NCBI RefSeq assembly: GCF_012070565.1
Contig: NZ_JAAQRO010000001.1
Span: 1-64,000, forward strand
DNA length: 64,000 nt
Direction: 5' to 3'
Source of the DNA: Anaerosporobacter faecicola
Lineage (GTDB): Bacteria; Bacillota; Clostridia; Lachnospirales; Lachnospiraceae
A program made the translations under genes and the position numbers. Under the pieces are notes generated by a model that was given only the letters and a program-made list of their open reading frames with translations, did no database searches and was not told the DNA's origin. Of this stretch, positions 11,101 through 18,846 are shown in pieces. Within the stretch, counting starts at the first letter, position 1, and each line of letters starts with the position of its first letter.

Positions 11101-13320
11101 CATAACATTATATTTAATGGAAATGGAGGTAATGTTTCTAGTAGCAGCATAACTGTGACATGTGGTCAAAGCTATGGGCACTTACCAATTGCAGTACGTG
11201 ATGGATATACAATGGAAGGATGGTATACGAAACCGAATGGTGGGATTAAAGTGGATCTTTATTCTATTGTTAATAGTGATTTTGATCATACATTGTATGC
11301 ACATTGGAAAGAAGAAGTTTATTATGTAAATTATTTTGCTAATGGTGGGATGTTAAATACAACATATAATTATACAACAGTAGAGAAAGGTAGTAGTTGC
11401 TCAGAATTAATAGTGCCTACAAGAGAAGGATTTACATTTGATGGTTGGTATACGAAAAGTATAGATGGATATAAGATATCAACTGTAACGGAACAAATTG
11501 ATCTGTATGCACATTGGACTCCTAAAAAATACAGTATTTATTTTGATGCTCAGGGAGGATCAAGTTGTAGTAGTATTACAACTACCTATGGAGATAAATA
11601 TGGTGTATTACCAGTGCCATCAAAAAAGAATTATAGTTTTGATGGTTGGTTTACCTCTAAAAATGGCGGAAAAAGAATATCACAAACAAGTGATGTTAAT
11701 GTTACAGAAGATACAGTTTTATATGCACATTGGAATAATAATACTTATAAACTTTATTATGATGCAAACGGTGGTAAAGAAATTGAAGTCAATGGTATAG
11801 TAACATATGATTGTTTATATGGTACTTTAATTCTACCAGTAAGAAAAGGATATAATTTTATTGGTTGGTATACAAAACCTAATGGAGGTACTTTGGTAGA
11901 AGAAAAGGATAAGTTTTTGTTAAATAGCGATCAGACGATATATGCACATTGGGATTTAAAGAAGCCAACTATTACATTCTCAGGAAATGGAGGAACTGTA
12001 TATGACAATGGAATGATGAAAAGTTATTCACAAAGAAGTGTGTTGTATGGTAAGCAATATGGAGATTTACCTTTAGCAATAAGAGAAGGTTATGAATTTG
12101 CAGGTTGGTATTGCAATAGTCTGAAATTAGAGAATTCAATGGTTATGGAATTTGAAAGCGATATTTATGTGTATGCGAAATGGAAGCCTATTAGTAGTAC
12201 AATAATTTTTCATGCAGTGGGTGGTTCATGCAACGTATCTTCGATGGAAGCAACCTATGATAGTATATATGGAGGATTACCAATACCAAAAAAAGAAGGG
12301 TATGAATTTAGTGGCTGGTTTACCCAAGAATATGGTGGTACTATTATTACAAATAATACAGTTGTTAATACAGTGGATACACAGCATTTGTATGCACATT
12401 ATACAATTAAGAATTATTATCTTACTATCGACGGTAATGGTGGTAAATTTGCTTCAAAAGAAGGAAAGAAAATAGTATACTCATCAACTTGGAATTTTAA
12501 TGCTTACTATAATGGAACATATGGTAATGGTTATAGTACTGTCAAAATACCATTTATGGATGGATATGATTTTATTGGATATTATACGGAGAAGGAGGGA
12601 GGAGTTGAAGTATATCCAACTGAAAACTATAATAAGAAGATAAATAAGTTGTATGCTCATTGGAAACCTAAAAAAACACAAATTATCTTTTGCTTAAATG
12701 GGGGAAACGAAATAATAAAGCCATATATGTTATTAAAGGGTGAAAAGTACGGAACGCTTCCAACTCCTACAAGAAAATACTATTCATTTGATGGTTGGTA
12801 CACGTGGCAAGACAAAGGTGATAAGATAACACCTGATTCGACAGTTAATGCATATAATAGTATGTACTTATACGCCCATTGGAAACCAAAAGAAGTAAGT
12901 GTAAGATTAAATCCTACGGGTGGACAAGTTGAAATTAAAGAATTATTGTTGTTATACCATGATTTTTACGGAGCAATACCTAGTCCAGTAAGGGAAGATG
13001 CCCAGTTTACGGGATGGATTACGAAAAGAGGAACTGCAGTAACTTCATCAACTGTTATTAATGATGCGATAACACATTCAATTTATGCACAATGGAAATT
13101 ATCACAATATTATGTTACTTTTGATGGTAATGGAGGTAGAGTGGAAGAATCCAAAAAAGTAATTAATTATGATCGTCCATATGGTCGGCTGCCAAATGCA
13201 ATGCGTGAGGGATATCATTTTATGGGTTGGTATACAGAAAAAGATGGTGGAGATCTTATTCAAATATATGATTTGGCTAAGGTTAAAGGGAACCATACTC
13301 TATATGCACATTGGGAATGA
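5122..13320 (+). CDS. Giant secreted InlB-repeat protein (2732 aa)
   Basis: A 2732-residue protein. The N-terminal hydrophobic stretch (about residues 10-32) is a likely signal peptide. Residues about 150-450 are an unassigned globular part rich in K and F. Residues about 470-870 look like a beta-propeller-type region (repeated lines such as IFVVWQDYA and VLVTWYS). Residues about 880-1080 resemble CARDB-like adhesion modules, followed by one divergent InlB B-repeat. From about residue 1175 to the C-terminus I count 21 InlB B-repeats (Listeria-Bacteroides repeat, Flg_new family), each with FDxNGG, a central YGxLPxPxRxGYxFxGWYT and a final LYAHW. The protein ends with the last LYAHWE, with no anchor after it. 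Ribosome site AGGAGA at 5112-5117. InlB repeats are known in surface adhesins; the ligand here is unknown. Confidence 0.9.
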   Translation: MNKLLIIINNKRLALFLIILLMLQNLNYVNIKAIQNNIYYSSDISSDIQEDNSDLVMDATKENFTYLVVVDYETGKLISEIEYTVNGKTSKSDNGIIGVDTISNATIIINKPQYEQKIIEIEEKNSSIEVISLISKKETLNKQSIVNNNEKKEKSCVKAFGIAEDEMDEMPIEIGNKIGFKIPKKLPLLGGSKLSFDLFKNKNFAFALGYDEQEGIIKYFVGTKENCLYDGKKKIDKKKCKQYKKDYNRRVYDFKNNANKHLKDFVSKKNLDLKESFTFAFKKIEFSAYAYGEYWVKKDKKDKSHDLGLQIQSMLEYKGKEKGKWFMIGCVPAYICFGFNAKASLSYNCTAKTKGLKINKFKNDLELTIPVTGNASMGVGLRNIVSCGVEGTCEIKPIFVLHDYVPMTAKVLGNLYANAFAELLGGKIESKKFGWNKDNTLWENDQSKKENAKKNNVVNNDAVDEYTILSRDYNYISNQKDEDQIIYPFSKVKTLTLDGQEYIFWLADINERSAADRTALMYAKLEDDGTFVQPQIIEDDGTADFNYEIVNNDGKIFVVWQDYASSINSDTDPACNHVIDSDISTAIIDPKTDSIDITTINGEYEGNLVPSIASDSENGQVLVTWYSTNTNNIYNGDQSERICYSIYENNRWSDVNVQSYNDDFISLSAGIIDNNLGILYEETNELMNMDSDEDVDIYHKLIFKPINGEEQIINEKHNDIEEQNEETDLTGEDNDTELDSDLEYFLLKCDNGTSVLANTDGEFINYIDELEVEHSVRVDYTFNEKTSVLHNLGNNKQVLFWVTKNSDNKTEIYGAFCNENSEWGEPVLLETSEGDILDLTAVDSEEGVPKLVYSEIENMFNEEQTLFSQLKLKEIEETVSAELLDANIHYYTTDDSNHAPLSTMIKNKGTTTIDTIIVTVDGPSGNYTKVYDELKLLPGNVITLEDEEFGFDEKFYCNSDYIVSIIIPGDISDANHSKTINAGAPDLELSMMEVTESASDSNLLYISSLTQFETNAKLNISVVKDKEEKLIEQYSLGNFTKDSIKAVYVNKEEILSEYNCDEVKCEVVVESDCDLDDNILWLSSNENKQDDGDMEEVGYAIEGNCIGGGYIDGIEPILYKTGDTINIVAVPDSGYEFIGWVTDNGTIIDETISNTTYVVADNNATITAIFIESDSEIINVNFNPNEGVINTDTVSYIVGEPYGTLPNPERTGYEFTGWYTEQVNGELVEATDTVTPECKVLYAHWEKKKENSILVTFNTQGGKLENCNKEIEAGEYYGTLPTPLKQGYVFLGWYTNDIGGTKINENDIVPNEDITLYAQWSATRITVNLLGEGKKTVGYNMPYGSLPEPKKYNYNFQGWFTTYTGGVQITEDSICTSEQNQVLYPHWKGIDSNLKFDASGGNVDIESKVVYYGETYGDLPIPSRKGYEFVGWYTQKNGGLYVDEDDIVDYTSDFVIYAKWRATEIVIEFNPNGGNLALSNKYVTYENYFGELPTPTRAGFTFTGWYTGEEDGDKITENSVVNNTKKIILYAHWAKNTIVITFAPCGGKCDVSELVIDSINKNISFPVPILDNYVFDGWYTHYSGGTKVTEGNLDELTSDTMLYAHWVGVEKKILFDANGGTVTISSKKSIYGENYSTLPIPEYNGYTFEGWFTKRVGGEIVTSGDTPYLLSNQTLYAHWLVNKPIMSINANSGYMEYDRKTVSIANKKTEYGKKCGELPVPFRDGYTFDGWYQSSNNELITPETIITSAYNFSIYAKWIPNKYLIQFDTNGGESVHNSLYVTYDKTYGELPNPVRKNYSFIGWMTKPVNGDMVNSNQIVKITDTQILYAQWKGVQKKLKFDANGGFAQIYLEKKGYGNYAEWETTIYYKENYMYLPDAFRHGYNFLGWYTSPDGGKLVTKESILEEASDQILYAHWEKKSFSLKFDANGGESDVTSKVIIYNNTYGYLPIPVRTGYTFIGWFTTREGKNEIQSTNIVDVTCDVTLYAQWRGNTHNIIFNGNGGNVSSSSITVTCGQSYGHLPIAVRDGYTMEGWYTKPNGGIKVDLYSIVNSDFDHTLYAHWKEEVYYVNYFANGGMLNTTYNYTTVEKGSSCSELIVPTREGFTFDGWYTKSIDGYKISTVTEQIDLYAHWTPKKYSIYFDAQGGSSCSSITTTYGDKYGVLPVPSKKNYSFDGWFTSKNGGKRISQTSDVNVTEDTVLYAHWNNNTYKLYYDANGGKEIEVNGIVTYDCLYGTLILPVRKGYNFIGWYTKPNGGTLVEEKDKFLLNSDQTIYAHWDLKKPTITFSGNGGTVYDNGMMKSYSQRSVLYGKQYGDLPLAIREGYEFAGWYCNSLKLENSMVMEFESDIYVYAKWKPISSTIIFHAVGGSCNVSSMEATYDSIYGGLPIPKKEGYEFSGWFTQEYGGTIITNNTVVNTVDTQHLYAHYTIKNYYLTIDGNGGKFASKEGKKIVYSSTWNFNAYYNGTYGNGYSTVKIPFMDGYDFIGYYTEKEGGVEVYPTENYNKKINKLYAHWKPKKTQIIFCLNGGNEIIKPYMLLKGEKYGTLPTPTRKYYSFDGWYTWQDKGDKITPDSTVNAYNSMYLYAHWKPKEVSVRLNPTGGQVEIKELLLLYHDFYGAIPSPVREDAQFTGWITKRGTAVTSSTVINDAITHSIYAQWKLSQYYVTFDGNGGRVEESKKVINYDRPYGRLPNAMREGYHFMGWYTEKDGGDLIQIYDLAKVKGNHTLYAHWE

Positions 13321-13345
13321 ATAGTTACTGAATAAGATAATATGT

Positions 13346-13382
13346 AAAAGGACTAATATTTATTTTAAGTATTAGTCCTTTT
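13346..13382 (+). terminator. Intrinsic terminator after the InlB-repeat gene
   Basis: A perfect 13-bp stem (13346-13358 with 13370-13382) has an 11-nt loop; the right arm ends in TTTT. It lies 25 bp after the stop codon and would end the LRR-LRR-InlB transcript. Confidence 0.85.
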
Positions 13383-13531
13383 AGTTTATGTTAATATCTT
13401 TAAATTAGTATTGACGATATTTCACAGATTACACATTACACTTAAAACGTTTACAAATTTTTAATGAAAAAGAAGAAATAATGGAATATAATGATATAAT
13501 AAAAATGAATATGAGACGGAGAGGTAGATAT

Positions 13532-14524
13532 ATGGAATTTGTAGAACAGAATTGTCCATTTTGCAAAGGGCTACTCCAAGTGCCAAATGATTTGGAAGAA
13601 TGCGTATGTATGTATTGCGGCAAGAAAATCTATGTTGGGAAGAAAAGCAATACAGTGGAAAACAGTCAGGAATATGAACGGTTATGTGTGGACGTTTGGG
13701 AAAATGCATGTAAGATGCTAACGGAACATTTACAATTGATGAAATCATTTAAGGCAAATAAATATGAAGCAGCATTTCAAGATTATCTAACGGTTTGTCT
13801 ACCTACTTTACAAGAGTTTGATCAAGCGTGTGCAAGAATTCCATATGTTCCTATGGAACAGGTTACACAAGAACAGTTTACTGTTAAATCGGAAGAACGT
13901 CTTATTCAGAATTTGGTTGAGCATATATTGAATGGAATAGAAGAGCAGTATAAGATCACAAGACATGCATCCGGAAAAATAACTGGCAGTATGAAAGTGG
14001 ATGAGATTCGATTTGTATCGGCTCTCTTTTTTGTGCCTATGATTCGTGAAACGAAGTTGGAAACCTGTGAGAAATTGGCGGAGGCATATACGACAGAGTG
14101 GGGAAAACGATATCCACACCAAAAGTTCACCAAAGCCGATTACCAGGACATACGAGATGGTTTTAGCAAAAAGAAATTATGCTTTATCACTACAGCAGTA
14201 TGTGAATCATTTGGGAAACCAGATGATTGTGAAGAGTTACAAGCCTTCCGTAAGTTTCGTGATCAATATCTTCTTGTAGATGAAGAAGGAAAGAAGATGG
14301 TGGAGGTGTATTATGCCATAGCACCGACCATTGTTCAGATAATTAATACGTATGAAGAGAGAGATCGAATCTATCACCAAATATGGGAGCAGTACCTTTG
14401 CAGTTGTTTTGCGTATATTAAAAATAAGCAATATGAACAATGCAGAAAACAGTACATGGATATGGTGAATACATTGACTAGGACCTTTGTACTGCCAGAA
14501 ATAGACTCTATTGTAGACAATTGA
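13532..14524 (+). CDS. Zinc-ribbon / CFI-box protein of unknown function
   Basis: A 330-residue protein when started at ATG 13532, which has GGAGAGG at 13518-13524 eight bases upstream; an in-frame upstream ATG at 13481 lacks a ribosome site. Residues about 7-30 form a zinc ribbon (CPFC...CMYCG). The middle is helical. Near residue 223 lies CFITTAVCESFG followed by ELQAFRKFRDQYL, which matches the CFI-box signature (CFIxTA followed by LRxFRDxxL) known from many otherwise unrelated bacterial proteins. About 75 residues follow the motif. No signal peptide or membrane segment is seen, so it is probably cytoplasmic. The gene stands between two cell-surface loci without an evident operon partner. 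The biochemical role of the CFI box is, to my knowledge, not established. Confidence 0.75.
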   Translation: MEFVEQNCPFCKGLLQVPNDLEECVCMYCGKKIYVGKKSNTVENSQEYERLCVDVWENACKMLTEHLQLMKSFKANKYEAAFQDYLTVCLPTLQEFDQACARIPYVPMEQVTQEQFTVKSEERLIQNLVEHILNGIEEQYKITRHASGKITGSMKVDEIRFVSALFFVPMIRETKLETCEKLAEAYTTEWGKRYPHQKFTKADYQDIRDGFSKKKLCFITTAVCESFGKPDDCEELQAFRKFRDQYLLVDEEGKKMVEVYYAIAPTIVQIINTYEERDRIYHQIWEQYLCSCFAYIKNKQYEQCRKQYMDMVNTLTRTFVLPEIDSIVDN

Positions 14525-14763
14525 CATGTTTTTGCCAAAAAATTAAGGTAATATTTTTGTATTAACTAATGTTTTGTAGAATGTTAGTCGATAATTTAGA
14601 TAGCGATATGTATGTTCTTTGTTATTACATGATACCATGGGCTCAAGGTAATTTTCCTTGACCTGACATCATTACATTTCTTTGGATATGTTCTGTAACA
14701 AAGCTTACAAAGGATGGTAAGCAATTTTTATAAGATTAAGTATGACAGAGGAGGAATTTGAAC

Positions 14764-17700
14764 ATGAAAATGAAAAAAATCTTACGAAAGGTTATAGCGC
14801 TGTCACTGGTTTTGATATTCATCGTGTCATTCTTTGGCGATCGGGGTATCAAAATTGACATTGTCAAAGCGGCAAGTACGTATAATCTATATTCCGGATC
14901 TTCGACAACGCCAGTAACGGAGCTAACGCTTAATGAAGGTGAGGTTGACCTAAGAATATCTTCTTCTGATAATACTTCTGTAGGTGTTGATTTTACTTGG
15001 TCTGTGACACCATCGAATGGTGAAATTGTAGAGATTACGAAACAGGAAATTGCTATTGGTAGTGGTGGAGATACTAGTACTAGTAAACAAATTAAAATTA
15101 CACCAAAACGACCAGGTCAAGCAACAGTAACCTTATCCTATGCTAATGGTTCGACAGGTGATTCACCAACTAGTTCATTGGCTTGTGAAATTTATGTTGG
15201 TTACCAAATTGATACAACAGATAACGCTGCATTTCCAATTAAACAAGGAGATACAAATCGAGTATTGGTCTTAGATACAAAAGCAGGTGCAACCTATGCA
15301 AAATCATATCAAACGAAGCCAACAAACACGAATTTAAGCTTTGCATTTACTAATGTAAACTATGATATGACATGGACTACATCAAATTCGCGTGTAGCGG
15401 TAGTTGATAAATTGGGTAACATAACTGCGGTGGGAGCAGGGTATTGTACGATTGCAGGTAAAGCTGTTACAAAAGCCAACGCGGGAAGAGTAATAAGCGA
15501 TTCAATTGATGTATTGGTAATGCCGCATACGTACAGTGCAACTCCTGTTACAGATGCATCTGAGATACTTACGACGTATAATTCTACACATGAATTTAGG
15601 CCGTATAAAACTACAGGTGAACAATTTTATGTGAATGCGACAGTAGCTTCTGAGTTAAACTATAAGATCTATCAAAGACGTGGAGATGAGGTAATTGATA
15701 CAGCAGCATTAGCCTCAATGTCAACAACGGATAAAGTTAAACTTACACCAGATACTGTATCGAATAAAGTTATTGTTAATTCTACTTCTAAAGCCGGACG
15801 CTATTATATGAATACATACATCAGCGATGGCGGTACGGATAAGAAAGAGATTATTAACGAAAATTACTTATATAATGCTGGATATCCAAATCATATGTAT
15901 TTTGATATCCCAATTCACTTTAATAATATTGAAGATACGAGAACAGGAACCATTCGTATGAATGTAAATGATGTATATAGTTTGTTGGATAACTCCAATA
16001 TTCAAGCATTGAATCACTTTAACATCGATGTTCCAACCGCATATCAGACCTATATCTCTTATACGAATGGGGAATTAACCGCATTAAAAGAAGGTACTGC
16101 GGAAGTAAAGATGACATTAAAGTCAGATTATGCTGACTTATATGAAGAAGCAGCAGGAACAAGTTATGTCTTAAAGATAGAGATTGCCGATGGTCTTAAA
16201 TTGAATGTAACAGAAGCCAACATTCCAGTTGGAGCCAATGTATTACAATTAAAAGTTACCAACAATAACATTGCTGACGTAACTTGGACATCATCAGATA
16301 AAACAGTTGTTACAGTTGATGCTGAAGGTAACTTAACTGGTGTGAAAGATGGTGAAGCTGAAGTAATCGCTTCTGCAATTGTTGATGGTGTTGTAAAGAG
16401 AGCAATCTGTAAAGTTTATGTATATTCTTCTGCAAATAAGATTTCGATTACCCCATCAGAATTATCTTTATTTGTTGATGATGTGAAGACAGTAAAAGCA
16501 GTTTTTGAACCATCTGGTGTTACCAGTGTGGCGTTAAAATGGATCTCCCTAGATGAGAACATTGCAACTGTTCAAGTAGAATCAGGAAGTACAAGAATAG
16601 CAAATGTAACTGGTAAAAAAGCAGGTGAAACAATGATCATGGCTGTTAGTACGAACAATATTGTACTAGGTACTTGTAAAGTTACCGTAACAGAATTGAT
16701 CGATAGTATTACCTTATCCGATACGAATGTAGAAGTACCGTTATCACAAGGAACATACACAATTAAAGCAACAGTTACGCCTTCAACGGCAAGTGTTAAA
16801 GATATCGTTTGGGCTTCTAGTGATGAGAAAGTAGCTACGGTAGATGGTGGTAAATTAACCTTAAAATCTGCTGGTAAGACCGTTATTGCGGCTTCTGCAC
16901 CAGGAACCAATGCACAAACCAAATATTGTACCGTTACAGTAACAGAATCCGTAACGGGATTAAAATTAGCCGCTACGGAAAAGGTTGTTTATATGGGGGA
17001 AACAACCACAATTGGATATACGGTATTACCAACAACAGCAGGTAATAAAAAAGTAACGTGGTCTTCTACGAAAACATCTGTTGCTACGGTTAATGCTTCA
17101 ACAGGTTTGATCACCCCAGTATCAGTTGGTGAAACAACAATCATTGCAAGAACGGTAGAAGGAAACTACATGGGAACTTGTATCGTTTATGTAAAGGAAC
17201 AGGCAAAAGGTATTACCATCGGATTGCGTGATGTTGTCGTTCAAGTGGGAGAAGATTATCAGATTCCATACAAACTCAATCCAAGCTCCTCAACAGAGGC
17301 AAAGATTACATGGACTTCAACGAATACAGCAGTAGCAACTGTATCGGAAAAAGGTGTTGTAAAAGGTGTAACGCAGGGTTCTACAATTGTAATGGCGAAA
17401 CTCGCGAATGGCGAGATTGCTTACTGTAATGTAGAAGTACAAGAACAAGTTACTGGCTTACAATTAAATTATGATAAAAAGACCATTTACAAAGGAAAAA
17501 CATTTACATTGAAAGCAACGGTTACACCGAATGGAGCTACCAATGCGAATGTAACATTTGAGTCTTCAAATGAGAAAGTTTGTACGGTTAGTTCTAAAGG
17601 AAAAGTAACAGGTAAAAAAGTAGGTACAGCAATCATTACGGTAACGACAAAAGAAAAAGGTTATAAAGCATTTTGTGTTGTAACCGTTAAGCAGAATGTT

Positions 17701-18666
17701 ACAAGTATTAAATTAAATTATACAAGTTATAAATTAGGATATAAAAAATCTGTACAATTAAAAGCAACTGTTACAACAACGGCATCTAATAAGAAATTGA
17801 AATGGACTTCTAGTAATCCATCTGTTGCAACTGTTAATTCTTCTGGTAAAGTAACTGCAAAAAAATATGGTACAACAACTATTACAGCTGCAGCACAAGA
17901 CGGAAGTGGAAAGAAAGCAACTTGTAAGATTCAAGTAGTAAGATTAGTAACAAAGGTAAAATTGAATCGTTACTCCATGACAGTAGTAGCGGGTAGAAAA
18001 GCAACGTTGAAAGCAACGGTTACCCCTAAGAACGCAACTTATAAGACTGTAAAATGGTCATCAAGTAATGTTTCTATTGCTACGGTAGATTCCAGAGGAA
18101 CGGTATACGCATTGCAACCAGGTATCGTTTATATAACAGCGACAGCAAAAGACAGTAGTAAGAAAAAGGCTGTTTGTCGTGTGGAAGTTAAGGAAGCAGT
18201 AAGTGCATCTAGCATAACGATCATAACCGATGATGTTGTATTGGCAGTTAATCAATCCAAGGTTATGCCAAAATCCATAACACCACCAACAAGTACCGAT
18301 AGTGTTACATGGGAATCAGATAATGATTATGTTGCTACCGTGAATAAATTCACAGGTAAAGTAACAGGAAAACATCCTGGTACATGTACAATTACAGCGT
18401 ATACGACAAGTGGTAAGATGGATACAGCAACCGTTACTGTATTAGGTATCAGTAGAAAAACACTTACCTTGGAACAGTACTCACAACATCAACTGTATTT
18501 GGAAAGCGTTTCAACTGGAGTAACATGGGAGTCATCGAATATCCGTGTTGCTACGGTTGATAACAAAGGTAATGTTGTAGCAAGAAAACCAGGTAAGGCA
18601 ACAATCGTTGCTACTTATCGAGGAACGAAGTTCACTTGTAAAGTAACAGTTAAGAAGATTAAATAA
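14764..18666 (+). CDS. Secreted multi-domain Big_2 (Ig-like) surface protein
   Basis: About 1300 residues from ATG 14764, preceded by AGGAGG at 14749-14754. The TTG at 14758 is too close to that site. A lysine-rich start and hydrophobic core give a signal peptide cut near AASTYNLYSG. The N-terminal 450 residues contain two or three diverged Ig-like folds. Then about ten consecutive group-2 bacterial Ig-like (Big_2) domains follow, each with a line such as VTWTSSDKTVVTVD and a G-N-G-K or GxVTGKKxG turn. The protein ends with the last domain, with no LPxTG, SLH or choline-binding repeat. Big_2 domains are typical of clostridial surface and carbohydrate-active proteins and act as spacers or adhesion modules. 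Calling it a structural surface protein is inference; it carries no recognisable enzyme domain. Confidence 0.88.
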   Translation: MKMKKILRKVIALSLVLIFIVSFFGDRGIKIDIVKAASTYNLYSGSSTTPVTELTLNEGEVDLRISSSDNTSVGVDFTWSVTPSNGEIVEITKQEIAIGSGGDTSTSKQIKITPKRPGQATVTLSYANGSTGDSPTSSLACEIYVGYQIDTTDNAAFPIKQGDTNRVLVLDTKAGATYAKSYQTKPTNTNLSFAFTNVNYDMTWTTSNSRVAVVDKLGNITAVGAGYCTIAGKAVTKANAGRVISDSIDVLVMPHTYSATPVTDASEILTTYNSTHEFRPYKTTGEQFYVNATVASELNYKIYQRRGDEVIDTAALASMSTTDKVKLTPDTVSNKVIVNSTSKAGRYYMNTYISDGGTDKKEIINENYLYNAGYPNHMYFDIPIHFNNIEDTRTGTIRMNVNDVYSLLDNSNIQALNHFNIDVPTAYQTYISYTNGELTALKEGTAEVKMTLKSDYADLYEEAAGTSYVLKIEIADGLKLNVTEANIPVGANVLQLKVTNNNIADVTWTSSDKTVVTVDAEGNLTGVKDGEAEVIASAIVDGVVKRAICKVYVYSSANKISITPSELSLFVDDVKTVKAVFEPSGVTSVALKWISLDENIATVQVESGSTRIANVTGKKAGETMIMAVSTNNIVLGTCKVTVTELIDSITLSDTNVEVPLSQGTYTIKATVTPSTASVKDIVWASSDEKVATVDGGKLTLKSAGKTVIAASAPGTNAQTKYCTVTVTESVTGLKLAATEKVVYMGETTTIGYTVLPTTAGNKKVTWSSTKTSVATVNASTGLITPVSVGETTIIARTVEGNYMGTCIVYVKEQAKGITIGLRDVVVQVGEDYQIPYKLNPSSSTEAKITWTSTNTAVATVSEKGVVKGVTQGSTIVMAKLANGEIAYCNVEVQEQVTGLQLNYDKKTIYKGKTFTLKATVTPNGATNANVTFESSNEKVCTVSSKGKVTGKKVGTAIITVTTKEKGYKAFCVVTVKQNVTSIKLNYTSYKLGYKKSVQLKATVTTTASNKKLKWTSSNPSVATVNSSGKVTAKKYGTTTITAAAQDGSGKKATCKIQVVRLVTKVKLNRYSMTVVAGRKATLKATVTPKNATYKTVKWSSSNVSIATVDSRGTVYALQPGIVYITATAKDSSKKKAVCRVEVKEAVSASSITIITDDVVLAVNQSKVMPKSITPPTSTDSVTWESDNDYVATVNKFTGKVTGKHPGTCTITAYTTSGKMDTATVTVLGISRKTLTLEQYSQHQLYLESVSTGVTWESSNIRVATVDNKGNVVARKPGKATIVATYRGTKFTCKVTVKKIK

Positions 18667-18684
18667 TACTAGTAAAACTAGTAA

Positions 18685-18718
18685 AAAGGTCCGTGTTGTT
18701 TGACGTACACGGACCTTT
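18685..18718 (+). terminator. Intrinsic terminator after the Big_2 gene
   Basis: A 12-bp perfect stem (18685-18696 with 18707-18718, core AAAGGTCCGTGT) has a 10-nt loop and lies 19 bp after the stop codon; the right arm ends in TTT. Confidence 0.8.
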
Positions 18719-18728
18719 ATGTTAATAT
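18700..18728 (+). promoter_or_regulatory. Possible sigma-A promoter overlapping the terminator
   Basis: TTGACG (18700-18705), a 17-bp spacer and TAATAT (18723-18728). The -35 box lies in the loop and right arm of the preceding terminator hairpin. It would drive the Bax-inhibitor-1-like gene. Confidence 0.45.
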
Positions 18729-18846
18729 AATCGTATGATTAGAGCGCAAAATGTTATGACGCTCATGATATGGTGGCTAAGCTACTATATCTTCAGATCG
18801 TAGTAATAGAACGATAGGAGTAATCAATTAATTTGGAGGGAATTAC

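Noticed and set aside
14640-14725. Riboswitch in the Big_2 leader
   Set aside because: There are small stems (TCAAGG/CCTTGA, GCTTAC/GTAAGC), but no match to a known aptamer core could be recognised.
14758-14763. TTG start of the Big_2 gene
   Set aside because: It lies only three bases after AGGAGG; the ATG at 14764 has proper spacing.
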